From NCBI RefSeq assembly GCF_027627475.1, contig NZ_CP115484.1, positions 619,501 to 683,500 on the forward strand: a stretch of DNA of 64,000 nucleotides, in the 5' to 3' direction. This stretch comes from Paenibacillus sp. SYP-B4298 (GTDB taxonomy: Bacteria > Bacillota > Bacilli > Paenibacillales > Paenibacillaceae). Position 1 is the stretch's first letter; each line of letters starts with the position of its first letter. Shown here in pieces: positions 17,836 through 26,692 of the stretch. The notes beneath the pieces are model-generated. The model was not told the DNA's origin and searched no databases. It saw nothing but the letters and a program-made list of their open reading frames with translations. The translations under genes were made by a program, and so were the position numbers.

Positions 17836-18795
17836 CTAGCTCTCCAGCCAATGGCGGACGGCGAAGTCCATGGCTCTCTGGCGTTGTGCTGCCTCTACGG
17901 CATGTCCGGTGAACGGGTAGATCTCCAGATGCTTCTCGGCGGATGAGGCCGCGTGGTAGACCGGGAAGATCTGCTCCGGCATGCAGATCGTATCCTTCAA
18001 GCCCACCGACATGAGGAGCGGGGCATGCAGTCTGGGAGCCAGATGCACCATATCCACATCGTTCAGATGGCGCAGTACCGTCTCCAGATGCTGCGGATAG
18101 AGACGGAGAAACTGCTGCAGCTCGGTCAGGGAGCTTGTGGAATGAAATAGTCCGTAGTCGAGATGGCACAGATTCGGAATGTCAGCTATCGTCAGGCTGA
18201 TCCGCGCATCGAGCGCAGATACGAGCAGCGACAGCCCGCCGCCCTGGCTGGCGCCAAAGGTACCGACCCTTGCTGTGTCTACCTCAGGCTGTCGAAGCAG
18301 CCAATCGGCTGCACGCAGGGCATCGATCGCAACCGCGCGATAGTACGTCCGCTCCCGGTCGAGGATGCCCTCAGTGATCCAGCCCATCGTCATGCCGAAG
18401 CTGCTGCCGAGCCGGTTGCCGCTCTCTCCGCCTTGGCCGCGGACATCTACCGCGAGCACGCCGACTCCGAGGCTGATCCAGTAAGCTGACAGCTCCGGCG
18501 AGATCGGACCGCCATGGTAGCCTGGAAAGGCGATCAGACAGGGCACGGGCGCTTCGGCAGAGGCATGAAGCGGGAGCATCAGCCTGCCGTGGATAGGTGT
18601 ATCGGCGAAGCCCTCATAGACGACATGATGCAACTGCATGCCCATCGGCGTCGGCTCCGGGCTTCGCTCTGCATGGTAGCCGCTACCTGTCGCTTCGCGG
18701 GTAGCGGCTGCCCAATATTGCTCCAGATCATCCGGTGGCTCGGTGACAGGCCGGATAGCATGCAGCTCCTGAATGCGCCTGCTGATCGCATTCAT
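17836..18795 (-). CDS. Acetyl xylan esterase / cephalosporin-C deacetylase (AXE1, CE7) family
   Basis: A 319-residue alpha/beta hydrolase that removes acetyl groups from xylo-oligosaccharides and related esters. The catalytic triad is visible: Ser183 in GASQGG, Asp268 in GLKDTI, His298 in FTGHAVE. The family motif DVRGQGG (residues 117-123) and FPGYHGG (90-96) are present. There is no signal peptide, so the enzyme is cytosolic and acts on imported oligosaccharides, consistent with CE7. Its ATG overlaps the hemL stop by 4 bp; this coupling with a tetrapyrrole gene has no obvious functional logic. Confidence 0.92.
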   Translation of the reverse strand: MNAISRRIQELHAIRPVTEPPDDLEQYWAAATREATGSGYHAERSPEPTPMGMQLHHVVYEGFADTPIHGRLMLPLHASAEAPVPCLIAFPGYHGGPISPELSAYWISLGVGVLAVDVRGQGGESGNRLGSSFGMTMGWITEGILDRERTYYRAVAIDALRAADWLLRQPEVDTARVGTFGASQGGGLSLLVSALDARISLTIADIPNLCHLDYGLFHSTSSLTELQQFLRLYPQHLETVLRHLNDVDMVHLAPRLHAPLLMSVGLKDTICMPEQIFPVYHAASSAEKHLEIYPFTGHAVEAAQRQRAMDFAVRHWLES

Positions 18796-20120
18796 TCGCC
18801 TTGTCTCCCCATCTGTTCGAAGGCAGCCTCAGCAGCAGTGAGGGTGGCTGCTATATCTTCATCGGTATGCGCCGTGGTCAGGAACCAGGCTTCATACTTG
18901 GAGGGAGCCAGATAGATGCCCTGATCGAGCATCAGACGGAAGAAGCGGGCGAACTGCTCGCCGTCTGTATCCTGCGCTTCATCGTAATTCGTGACCGGAT
19001 GCTGGCAGAAATGGGTCGAGAACGCTCCGCTAATCCGGTTGACCGTCAGGCCAATGCCATGGCGCTGGGCTGCCTGCAAGAGTCCCTCGGTCAGTTGAAT
19101 CGCCTGCTGCTCCATCTGCTCGTACACACCAGGAGCCTGCAATACCTCCAGACAGGCGATGCCGGCCGAGATGGACGCCGGATTGCCAGCCATGGTGCCA
19201 GCCTGGTAGGCGGGACCCAGAGGAGCGACCTGCTCCATAATCTCCTTGCGTCCGCCATAGGCGCCGATCGGCAGGCCGCCTCCGATAATTTTGCCCAGTG
19301 CGGTCAGATCCGGCTCGATAGCGGCATGGTTGTCTAACGCTGCATACGTCTGCGAGCCGCCGTAATGGAAGCGGAATGCGCTGATCACCTCGTCATAGAT
19401 GACGAGTGCCCCTGCTTCGCGAGTGAGCTGGCATAAGGTCTCCAGAAAGCCTGGCCTTGGCATGACCATGCCGAAGTTGCCTACGATCGGCTCGATCATC
19501 ACCGCGGCTACCTCATCGCCCCAGCGCTCCAGAGCGGCCTTCAGGCTATCTGGATCATTATAAGGGACGGTAATGACCTCGCTGGCGATGCTGCTTGGCA
19601 CGCCCGCACTGTCAGGGATGCCGAGTGTAGACGGGCCAGAGCCTGCAGCGACGAGAACGAGATCTGAATGGCCATGATAACAGCCGGCGAACTTAATAAT
19701 CTTGCTCCGCTTCGTGTAGGCGCGGGCAACACGGATGGTGGTCATCACGGCCTCCGTGCCGGAATTGACGAAGCGCACCTTGTCCAGAGAAGGAATCGCC
19801 TGCTTGATCATGCGCGCAAGCGTAATCTCCAGCTCGGTCGGTGTTCCATACAGGGTGCCATTCTGAGCTGCGCGAACGATCGCATCCGTCACATGTGGAT
19901 GGGCGTGCCCGGTAATGATCGGGCCGAATGCCGCCAGATAGTCAATATAGCGATTGCCATCGACATCCCAGAAGTGAGCGCCGCTGGCACGATTCATAAA
20001 TACCGGAGCGCCGCCGCCGACGGCCTTGAAGGAGCGGGACGGACTGTTGACCCCGCCGACGATATGCTCCAGCGCCTCCTCATACAGACGCGCGGAATGA
20101 TTGCGTGGATTGAGTGTCAT
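18792..20120 (-). CDS. hemL: Glutamate-1-semialdehyde 2,1-aminomutase
   Basis: PLP-dependent conversion of glutamate-1-semialdehyde to 5-aminolevulinate in the C5 heme pathway. The 442-residue length is typical. Markers: [16 protein letters not shown] near the N-terminus, the gating-loop region [29 protein letters not shown], and PLP lysine Lys277 in [17 protein letters not shown]. No other hem genes are nearby, so this may be the second (GsaB-type) copy seen in many Bacillales. An AGGAGG precedes ATG on the minus strand. Coupled to the downstream esterase by ATGA. Confidence 0.95.
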   Translation of the reverse strand: MTLNPRNHSARLYEEALEHIVGGVNSPSRSFKAVGGGAPVFMNRASGAHFWDVDGNRYIDYLAAFGPIITGHAHPHVTDAIVRAAQNGTLYGTPTELEITLARMIKQAIPSLDKVRFVNSGTEAVMTTIRVARAYTKRSKIIKFAGCYHGHSDLVLVAAGSGPSTLGIPDSAGVPSSIASEVITVPYNDPDSLKAALERWGDEVAAVMIEPIVGNFGMVMPRPGFLETLCQLTREAGALVIYDEVISAFRFHYGGSQTYAALDNHAAIEPDLTALGKIIGGGLPIGAYGGRKEIMEQVAPLGPAYQAGTMAGNPASISAGIACLEVLQAPGVYEQMEQQAIQLTEGLLQAAQRHGIGLTVNRISGAFSTHFCQHPVTNYDEAQDTDGEQFARFFRLMLDQGIYLAPSKYEAWFLTTAHTDEDIAATLTAAEAAFEQMGRQGE

Positions 20121-20272
20121 GAATATTAATCCTCCTAATCTTTAAGGCCATGTAGTTACAGCCATAAGCCGAACCGCCGCGAGGCGGAAGTCTGCCTTCA
20201 TTCTAACAACTTTATCGCGGATTGTTAATAGAGAGCCCGGTGATGCGCGGGAGATGCCTCTCATGCATGACA

Positions 20273-20318
20273 CAAAAACGCACCCTCCCTGATCCTCTTT
20301 AGATCACTTCGGGTGCGT
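20273..20318 (-). terminator. Rho-independent terminator of the LCP gene
   Basis: On the minus strand, ACGCACCC (20311-20318) pairs with GGGTGCGT (20278-20285), with inner TGATC/GATCA pairing, followed by TTTTTGTGTC. It lies just after the LCP stop. Confidence 0.8.
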
Positions 20319-20325
20319 CGTGTAA

Positions 20326-21495
20326 CTATGACCGCGGCTTGGCTGCTGACGAGTTGCTGTCAGGCGCGGTGCCCGTAGCACCTGTGGTGCTCGGGTCTGT
20401 TGTCCCGCTCTGTTCGGCTGAGCCGGAAGCCGGACTGCCTGCTCCGCCGTCGGTGGCAGAGCCGTCTTGCTCAGCCTTGGCGGCTGCCTCCTCGGCTCGG
20501 GTATCCTTGCTTAGTTGCTCCTGAACGTAAGCGAGCACCTTCGCTTGGTCGCGCACGCCGAGTACGGATGCGCCGCCAACCTTCAAATCGTAGAGCAAGT
20601 CCATCGGCGGCACCTGTGCAGAGCCAGCCATCTGCAGGTTCAGTCCCAGTTGTCCGAGCTTGAGCATATCCTGAACCGTCAGGTTCGTCTCGATATAGTC
20701 TTGTACACTCTCCAATATTTCCTTCATGCGCAGCAGATTCCATGTGGATTGAAGCTCCTTCGCTACAGCCTCCATAAAATTGCGCTGACGCTCTGTACGT
20801 GTGAAGTCGGACATGGCATCGTGGCGGAAGCGCACATATTGGAGCGCCTTGTCACCGTCCAGATGCTGCCAGCCCTTTTTGAGGTCGATGTCATATCGAT
20901 GACCGTCGGCTTTGTCCGTGTAATGCATGTTCTTCTCGACTTCAAAGTCAATGCCGCCCATCGCGTCAATCAGCGATTTGAAGCCTTCGAATTCGGCATA
21001 AACGTAATATTGAATATCGAGTCCGAGCAGGTTGCCGATCGTCTTCATCGCCAGTGTCGGGCCGCCAAGTGTAATGGCGGTATTGATCCGCTGCTTGCCG
21101 TACCCTGGAATGTCAACATAGGTGTCCCGCAACACGGAGAACAGATGCGCCTTCTTCGACACAGGATCAATCGATGCAATCAGGATGGAGTCGGAGCGGG
21201 CGATGCCGTTGCTATTCTCCTCCCGGCCATCTCCACCCAGCAGCACAATATTGACCCGTTCCGTGCCTTCCCACTTGGGCGGCTCGGTATATGAGGTTTG
21301 TTGTGTGAACTGTTCAAATCGGGATTCGCCCTGCGGCTTCTGAAAATTATCCAGCGCATTGTAGATGCCCAAGCCCTGGTAAGCCACAAATCCAGCGACT
21401 AGCCCCAGTGCAATCAACACACCGTAGAGTGCCATCTTCCAAGGTTTCTTCATTTTCTTACCATGATTAGCAGACATCTTCGTTTCATCACCCAT
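20326..21495 (-). CDS. LytR-CpsA-Psr (LCP) family cell-wall ligase
   Basis: A membrane-anchored enzyme predicted to transfer teichoic-acid-like glycopolymers from lipid carriers to peptidoglycan. A cytosolic basic tail leads into a TM helix (about 23-45: ALYGVLIALGLVAGFVAYQGLG). The LCP catalytic domain follows, with VNIVLLGGDGREENSNGIARSDSI, LFSVLRDTYVDIPGYG, RINTAITLGGP and QYVRFRHDAMSDFTRTERQ, which carry the conserved Arg and Asp residues. The last 60 residues are a Ser/Gly/Thr/Ala-rich low-complexity tail. An alternative start is ATG 21477. Confidence 0.92.
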   Translation of the reverse strand: MGDETKMSANHGKKMKKPWKMALYGVLIALGLVAGFVAYQGLGIYNALDNFQKPQGESRFEQFTQQTSYTEPPKWEGTERVNIVLLGGDGREENSNGIARSDSILIASIDPVSKKAHLFSVLRDTYVDIPGYGKQRINTAITLGGPTLAMKTIGNLLGLDIQYYVYAEFEGFKSLIDAMGGIDFEVEKNMHYTDKADGHRYDIDLKKGWQHLDGDKALQYVRFRHDAMSDFTRTERQRNFMEAVAKELQSTWNLLRMKEILESVQDYIETNLTVQDMLKLGQLGLNLQMAGSAQVPPMDLLYDLKVGGASVLGVRDQAKVLAYVQEQLSKDTRAEEAAAKAEQDGSATDGGAGSPASGSAEQSGTTDPSTTGATGTAPDSNSSAAKPRS

Positions 21496-21936
21496 CCGTA
21501 TATTCTTGAATTCAAAACGAGGCTCAGCTATAACAATTCAGATCAATGGGACATCCTAACGCTCCCTTGCTGCGCTCTTGCAATGCATGGCCTATATGAA
21601 GTAGACGTGAACCGGCAGAGAATTGTTCATTAAGCCTTGCCCTCCAGTACCGTTCATATCCAGCTCCATGCCCACATAAACAAATCCGCCAAGGTTGATA
21701 CTTGAAATTATAACCGTCGAAGACTAAGCTTATAGATGGTTGTGAGCGATCCCTGCCCGGATGCCTGGATAGCTGCTTGCGTTACCCTATGGACTAAGCT
21801 TGCTCCTTGAGTAAGACAGCATACCATCATAGAATTATAAATTGCAAAGAGGTGTCTAAGCAAGTCATTTTCTATTATTTCAAACTATAACACAATTTCC
21901 CGGGAAATGTCGAAGCGAAGGGAGCAGAGAGCTTTT
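21496..21936. other. Divergent intergenic region, 441 bp
   Basis: No gene is supported. It must hold promoters for the minus-strand LCP gene and the plus-strand exporter, but no clean -35/-10 pair is visible. ACTAAGCTT occurs at about 21724 and 21792, a minor direct repeat. Confidence 0.4.
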
Positions 21937-22944
21937 ATGTTGGCAATTGATGTGCACAAGCTGCAGAAGAAATTCAACGTGCAGAAAAACCGCGAAGGCT
22001 TAGGCGGAGCGCTGAAGGATCTATTAAGAAGGGAATATACTGAGGTAGAAGCGGTCAAGCAGATCAGCTTCCAGATTCCGCAAGGAGAGATATGCGGCTA
22101 TATCGGGGAGAACGGAGCAGGCAAGTCCACTACGATCAAGATGCTGACCGGCATCCTGGTGCCGACCTCCGGCAAGGTTGAGGTTGGGGGTTACATCCCC
22201 CATAAGGAACGGGAGAAGTTCGTGAAAAATATCGGGGTCGTATTCGGGCAGCGCAGTCAGCTATGGTGGGACATCGGCGTGATTGAATCATTTCAGCTAC
22301 TGCGCAAGGTATATCGTGTACCGGAGGCGGACTTCCGCAAGCGGCTAGATGAATTGGTGGAGCGGCTGCAGCTTGGCGAGCTGTTGAACCGACCGGTGCG
22401 CAAGCTCAGTCTGGGGCAGCGGATGCGCTGCGAACTGGTGGCGTCGCTGCTCCATAATCCGTCGATCCTGTTTTTGGATGAGCCGACGATCGGGTTGGAC
22501 ATCCTGGTGAAGACGGAAATTCGGGATTTCCTGATGGGATTGAACAAACAATACGGCACGACAATTTTGCTGACCACGCATGATCTGCAGGATATTGAGG
22601 CGCTGTGCTCGCGTGTCATTATGCTGGATGATGGGTCGATTATTTATGACGGCAGCCTGGAGCGACTCAAGTCGAACTGGAGCAAGGGGAGAGAAATTCA
22701 CTTCCAATTCGCTCATAGTGTGACGACCGGACAACTGGAGTCGTGGACATCGGGACTCAACGTCCAATGGAAGGTCGAGAACGGGCTGACCGCCAAAATG
22801 TGGCTGCCGCACGCCGTCAATGTGTCGGATGCGCTGGCTCGGGTCGTGGGCGCTGCGGAGATTCGCGACATTAAAATTCTGGAGACGAATACAGATGAGA
22901 TCGTCAGGGAGATCTATCAGTCGGAGAAGGTGTCTTCATCATGA
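21937..22944 (+). CDS. ABC-2 exporter ATP-binding protein (COG4586 type)
   Basis: A 335-residue ATPase with Walker A GYIGENGAGKSTTIKML, the COG4586-like segment VVFGQRSQLWWDIGVIESF, signature LSLGQRMRCELVASLLH, Walker B ILFLDEPTIGLD and switch LTTHDLQDIEAL. ATG 21937 (MLAIDVHKLQKKF) is preferred to ATG 21907: AAGGGAG lies about 12 nt before it and the upstream codons look non-coding. Overlaps the first permease gene by 4 bp. The substrate is unknown. Confidence 0.9.
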   Translation: MLAIDVHKLQKKFNVQKNREGLGGALKDLLRREYTEVEAVKQISFQIPQGEICGYIGENGAGKSTTIKMLTGILVPTSGKVEVGGYIPHKEREKFVKNIGVVFGQRSQLWWDIGVIESFQLLRKVYRVPEADFRKRLDELVERLQLGELLNRPVRKLSLGQRMRCELVASLLHNPSILFLDEPTIGLDILVKTEIRDFLMGLNKQYGTTILLTTHDLQDIEALCSRVIMLDDGSIIYDGSLERLKSNWSKGREIHFQFAHSVTTGQLESWTSGLNVQWKVENGLTAKMWLPHAVNVSDALARVVGAAEIRDIKILETNTDEIVREIYQSEKVSSS

Positions 22945-23735
22945 ACAGCGCTTATCTGGACATCATTCGCATTCGATTTTTGACGATGCTTGCTTATCGA
23001 GTGAATTATTATAGTGGTATTGTTATTTATGCCATTAACATTGGCGCATACTATTTCTTATGGCTGGCGATCTTCGGGGATCAGGAGACGCTTGGCGGCT
23101 TCACGGTCGCGCAGATGACGACCTATGTGGCTGTCTCATGGATGTCGCGGGCATTCTACTTCAACAATCTCGATCGGGAGATTGCCAATGAGATTCGGGA
23201 TGGCAGTGTGGCGATACAGTTCATCCGTCCTTATTCCTATCTGCTGGTCAAGATGATGCAGGGTTTTGGAGAAGGGCTGTTCCGACTGCTGCTATTCATG
23301 GTGCCGGGGATGATTGTCGTCTGCCTGATCTTTCCGGTGACACTGCCGACGAGCGCAACGACCTGGCTGGTCTATCTGGTGATGCTGGCGTTCAGCTTTC
23401 TCATTAATACGCAGATTAATATGCTGACCGGGCTATTTGCCTTCTATGTGGAAAATAATGAGGGCATGATGCGGATGAAGCGGGTTATGGTCGATCTGTT
23501 CTCGGGCGTCATTGTGCCGGTTACTTTCTTTCCGGGTTGGCTAGAGGCCGTGATGAAATGGCTGCCGTTCCAGGCGATTACCTATCTGCCAAGCTCCGTA
23601 TTCACCGGACGCACGGAGGGAAGCCAGGCGCTTCAGGTGCTGGGATTGCAGGCGCTGTGGTTTGTAGCGCTGCTGCTTCCGATCTGGTGGATCTGGAGAA
23701 GAGCGCGGAACCGTCTGTTCGTGCAGGGAGGATAA
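22941..23735 (+). CDS. ABC-2 exporter permease 1 (COG4587 type)
   Basis: A 264-residue six-helix membrane protein. Recognisable parts are FLTMLAYRVNYYSGIVIYAINIG, the coupling segment NNLDREIANEIRDGSVAIQF and MKRVMVDLFSGVIVPVTFFP. It is translationally coupled to the ATPase (4-bp overlap). Forms a three-gene exporter with the flanking genes. Confidence 0.87.
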   Translation: MNSAYLDIIRIRFLTMLAYRVNYYSGIVIYAINIGAYYFLWLAIFGDQETLGGFTVAQMTTYVAVSWMSRAFYFNNLDREIANEIRDGSVAIQFIRPYSYLLVKMMQGFGEGLFRLLLFMVPGMIVVCLIFPVTLPTSATTWLVYLVMLAFSFLINTQINMLTGLFAFYVENNEGMMRMKRVMVDLFSGVIVPVTFFPGWLEAVMKWLPFQAITYLPSSVFTGRTEGSQALQVLGLQALWFVALLLPIWWIWRRARNRLFVQGG

Positions 23736-23739
23736 GAAC

Positions 23740-24531
23740 ATGTTCTATACACAATTATTTTGGGAATACTTTAAAAACTACGCCAAAACCCGTCTCACCT
23801 ACCGTGCGGATTTCTGGATTGAGGTGCTGTCTGACCTGCTGTTCCAGGGGATGAATCTGATCTTTATCCTGATCGTGTTTCAGCATACGCAGTCGCTGGG
23901 GGGCTGGTCGCAGGCGGAGGTTGTGTTTGTGTACGGCTATTTTATGATTCCTTACGGCATCTTTACCACCTTCTTCAATCTGTGGAACTTCAGCGAGCGG
24001 TATATTGTCAAAGGGGAGATGGATCGCGTGCTGACCCGTCCCGCCCATAATCTCGGACAGATTCTGCTGGAAAATATGGACCCGCCCTCCGTTATCGGCT
24101 CGTTGGTGGGCGCAGCTATTATGTGGATCGCCGGGGCACAGCTTGGCTTGGCCTTCGGTCTTGCCGATGTGCTGATGCTGGCGCTGCTGGTGCTTGGTTC
24201 TGTGCTGGTCTACGCAGGGATCTATATTGCAATTACGGCGCTGTCATTTTATTCGGACTCTCCGACAGGAATTGTGCCGCTGATGTATAATATTCAGAAC
24301 TATGGACGCTACCCTGTGGGCATCTATAACAAGGTGATTCGATTCATACTGACATGGCTGATTCCGTTCGCCTTTGTCGGTGTCTATCCCGCGTCTTATT
24401 TCCTGCAGCCGGGCAGTGGGCATGAGAGCTCGCTGGCACTGCTGACGCCAGTCATTGGACTCGTGTTCGCAGGCGGGGCGCTGCTGTTCTGGAACCATGG
24501 CGTGAAGCGATACCGCGGCGCGGGATCGTAG
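23740..24531 (+). CDS. ABC-2 exporter permease 2 (COG3694 type)
   Basis: A 263-residue six-helix permease with the segment FSERYIVKGEMDRVLTRPAH, typical of this family, and the C-terminal helix ALLTPVIGLVFAGGALLFWN. It starts 4 bp after permease 1 and probably forms a heterodimer with it. Confidence 0.87.
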   Translation: MFYTQLFWEYFKNYAKTRLTYRADFWIEVLSDLLFQGMNLIFILIVFQHTQSLGGWSQAEVVFVYGYFMIPYGIFTTFFNLWNFSERYIVKGEMDRVLTRPAHNLGQILLENMDPPSVIGSLVGAAIMWIAGAQLGLAFGLADVLMLALLVLGSVLVYAGIYIAITALSFYSDSPTGIVPLMYNIQNYGRYPVGIYNKVIRFILTWLIPFAFVGVYPASYFLQPGSGHESSLALLTPVIGLVFAGGALLFWNHGVKRYRGAGS

Positions 24532-24595
24532 GGAAGCGAGGGAGTGTGCGGGCTGCTGGCAAAAGATGATCGTTGATGCGGGGGCTGTAAGTGAA

Positions 24596-24678
24596 GCAGC
24601 TAGGCGATGCTGACAGGCTTCTAAGTCCAGCAGCTAGCGCTCGGCCAGGTCTCTAAGTCCAGCAGCCAGGCGATGCTG
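24596..24678. repeat. Short interleaved direct repeats
   Basis: An 18-bp unit (AGCAGCYAGGCGATGCTG) occurs at 24596-24613 and 24661-24678, and CTAAGTCCAGCAGC occurs at about 24621 and 24653. They lie between the exporter and the peroxiredoxin gene. Confidence 0.55.
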
Positions 24679-24768
24679 CGTGGAATGATCCTGCTAGCTC
24701 ATGCTGGGCAAGACAACGGGTTGCCCGCACAGGAAGGTTACCAATTGAATGAATGGGAGGAAGCAGAT

Positions 24769-25239
24769 ATGGGCAATGAACTGAAGGCTGGGGAGACGGT
24801 GCCAGAGATCAGGCTGCCGTCCTCAAGCGGACAAGAGGTGGCGCTGAGCGATTTTCGCGGCAAGAGAGTTATTTTGTATTTTTATCCAAAGGATCATACG
24901 CCGACCTGCTCGCAACAATCCTGCGCCTTCCGCGACGCCTATGGCGACATAGAGGGCAACGGGGCGGTCGTCATCGGTGTGAGTGCGGACGATGTGAAGT
25001 CTCATGTGAAATTTATTGAGAAGTACAGCCTGCCGTTCGTGCTGCTGGCCGATACGGAGCATACCGCTTGTGAGGCGTATGGCGTATGGCAGCTCAAAAA
25101 AATGTACGGTAAGGAATACATGGGCATCGTTCGTTCCACGTTCCTGATCGATGAGGATGGCAAGCTGGTGCGCGAATGGCGCAATGTACGGCTGAAGGGG
25201 CATATCGAGCAGGTGCTGGAAGCATTGCAGGCGATGTGA
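24769..25239 (+). CDS. bcp: Thioredoxin-dependent thiol peroxidase (peroxiredoxin, BCP family)
   Basis: A 156-residue cytosolic peroxiredoxin that reduces hydrogen peroxide and alkyl hydroperoxides. The peroxidatic Cys47 and resolving Cys52 lie in TPTCSQQSCAFRDAYGD, as in BCP/PrxQ enzymes. FYPKDHTPTCS and VVIGVSADDVKSHVKF are family motifs. ATG 24769 follows GGGAGGA with 7 nt spacing; longer frames upstream are non-coding. A good terminator follows. Confidence 0.95.
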   Translation: MGNELKAGETVPEIRLPSSSGQEVALSDFRGKRVILYFYPKDHTPTCSQQSCAFRDAYGDIEGNGAVVIGVSADDVKSHVKFIEKYSLPFVLLADTEHTACEAYGVWQLKKMYGKEYMGIVRSTFLIDEDGKLVREWRNVRLKGHIEQVLEALQAM

Positions 25240-25253
25240 ACCTAGCAGGTTAC

Positions 25254-25298
25254 AGCCTGGCGGCTAACGGGAGAGATTCCGTAGTTGCCAGGCTTTTT
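25254..25298 (+). terminator. Rho-independent terminator of bcp
   Basis: AGCCTGGC (25254-25261) pairs with GCCAGGCT (25287-25294), with further inner pairing (ACGG/CCGT), followed by TTTTT. Confidence 0.85.
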
Positions 25299-25429
25299 GA
25301 GTTGTGAATCAGGATTACCCCTGTTCTCATATGAAGTCTGCACCGACTGTAAGATTGCTATCTACCGATTAAAAGCAGCCTGCTATGGAGAGAATGGTTG
25401 ATAGAAGTAGGGTGCAGGGAGGAATGAGT

Positions 25430-26692
25430 ATGAGGGACAGTGGAGAGGCTCGGCTCGCAGCGGCTGCTGCGCTGCGAGCGGAATCGTTGCAAGGACAGGA
25501 GCAGCGCGAGATTGAGGAGCGGTATGGTTCTGTGCAGGAGTTGCGCGAGATGGAGAGGCGGCAGAATTCTGGGCGGGAGCTGCCCGAGGAGGAGTTGCAG
25601 CGGCGTTCTGGGCAGGAGCTGCCCGAGGAGGGGTTGCAGCGGCGTTCTGGGCGGGAGCTGCCCGAGGAGGAGTTGCAGGAGCGTTCTGGGCAGGAGCTGC
25701 CCGAGCAGGAGTTGCAGGAGCTGCACGAGATAGAGGCCCGGCAGCAGTTGGAGCGACTGAGCGGCCGACTGAATGAAGCGCTGCTGGGCAAGGAGGAGGT
25801 TGTCCGGCTGGCGCTGGCAGCGCTGCTGGCGGGCGGGCATCTGCTGCTGGAGGATGTGCCGGGAGTAGGCAAGACGCTGTTGGCGCGTGCATTTGCAGGT
25901 GCTATAGGGGGCACGTTCGGAAGAATTCAGTTTACGCCTGATCTGCAGCCTGCCGATATTACCGGCGGTTCGATCTGGGATGCCAGGCAGCGTGATTTCG
26001 TGTATCGGCCGGGGCCATTGATGAATCATGTGGTGCTGGCCGATGAGTTGAACCGGACGATGCCGCGCACCCAGGCGGCGCTCCTGGAGGCGATGGAGGA
26101 GCGCAGGATGACGATCGATGGCGTGACCCGCGAGCTGCCAGAGCCGTTCATGCTGATCGCCACGCAAAACCCTCTTCAGGATGAAGGCACCTTCCCATTG
26201 CCTGGGGCACAGCTCGATCGCTTCATCATGCGGCTGGGGATCGGTTATCCGTCTGTAGCGGATGAGGTTCGCATGCTGGAGCACAGCCGACCCCCGGCCA
26301 GGCAGTCGCAGGGGCATACATCTGTCATGCCTGCAGGACACTGGCTGGAGCTGCAGCGGCGGGCGGCTCGGGTGAGCGTGCATCGCTCGCTGCTTGGCTA
26401 TGCGGTACAGGTCGTGACTGCGACCCGGCAGTCTGCCGCGCTGGCGCTCGGAGCCAGCCCGCGCGCTACCCGTGACTGGGTGAGGGCAGCGCAAGGGACC
26501 GCTTATCTGGACGGGCGGGAGTATGTTGTACCGGATGATCTGAAGGCGACAGCGCTGCCGGTGCTGGCACATCGGCTGGTGCCGCGCGACGATTACTATG
26601 TCGACGGACGCGCCGCGGAGCAGGCGCTGGAGAAGATTCTAAGACAGTGTCCGCTACCAGGCGAGTTGGATGCGGGCAGGAGGCTGTCATGA
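25430..26692 (+). CDS. MoxR-family AAA+ ATPase with repetitive N-terminal extension
   Basis: A 420-residue AAA+ ATPase. The core starts near residue 105: Walker A EDVPGVGKTLLARAFAGAI, Walker B VVLADELNRTMPRTQAALLEAM, sensor region FMLIATQNPLQDEGTFPLPG, then the helical lid. MoxR ATPases act as chaperones that mature partner proteins, here probably the DUF58 protein encoded next. ATG 25430 is chosen because GGGAGG ends 7 nt before it. Before the core are about 100 hydrophilic residues holding four 13-residue repeats of the form RRSG-ELPEEELQ, absent from ordinary MoxR proteins. First gene of a three-gene operon. Confidence 0.92.
   Translation: MRDSGEARLAAAAALRAESLQGQEQREIEERYGSVQELREMERRQNSGRELPEEELQRRSGQELPEEGLQRRSGRELPEEELQERSGQELPEQELQELHEIEARQQLERLSGRLNEALLGKEEVVRLALAALLAGGHLLLEDVPGVGKTLLARAFAGAIGGTFGRIQFTPDLQPADITGGSIWDARQRDFVYRPGPLMNHVVLADELNRTMPRTQAALLEAMEERRMTIDGVTRELPEPFMLIATQNPLQDEGTFPLPGAQLDRFIMRLGIGYPSVADEVRMLEHSRPPARQSQGHTSVMPAGHWLELQRRAARVSVHRSLLGYAVQVVTATRQSAALALGASPRATRDWVRAAQGTAYLDGREYVVPDDLKATALPVLAHRLVPRDDYYVDGRAAEQALEKILRQCPLPGELDAGRRLS
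25555..25715 (+). repeat. In-frame 39-bp tandem repeats in moxR
   Basis: About four copies of a 39-bp unit (13 codons), each containing TTCTGGGCRGGAGCTGCC. They are nearly identical in DNA, which points to recent expansion by slippage or unequal exchange. Confidence 0.8.

Noticed and set aside
24596-24678. Possible second operator or attenuator before bcp.
   Set aside because: The repeats are degenerate, interleaved and not linked to a promoter or stem that can be defined.
25358-26572. A 404-codon minus-strand frame opposite the MoxR gene.
   Set aside because: Composition is Arg/Gln/Leu low complexity and repetitive because of the sense repeats; MoxR motifs are on the plus strand.
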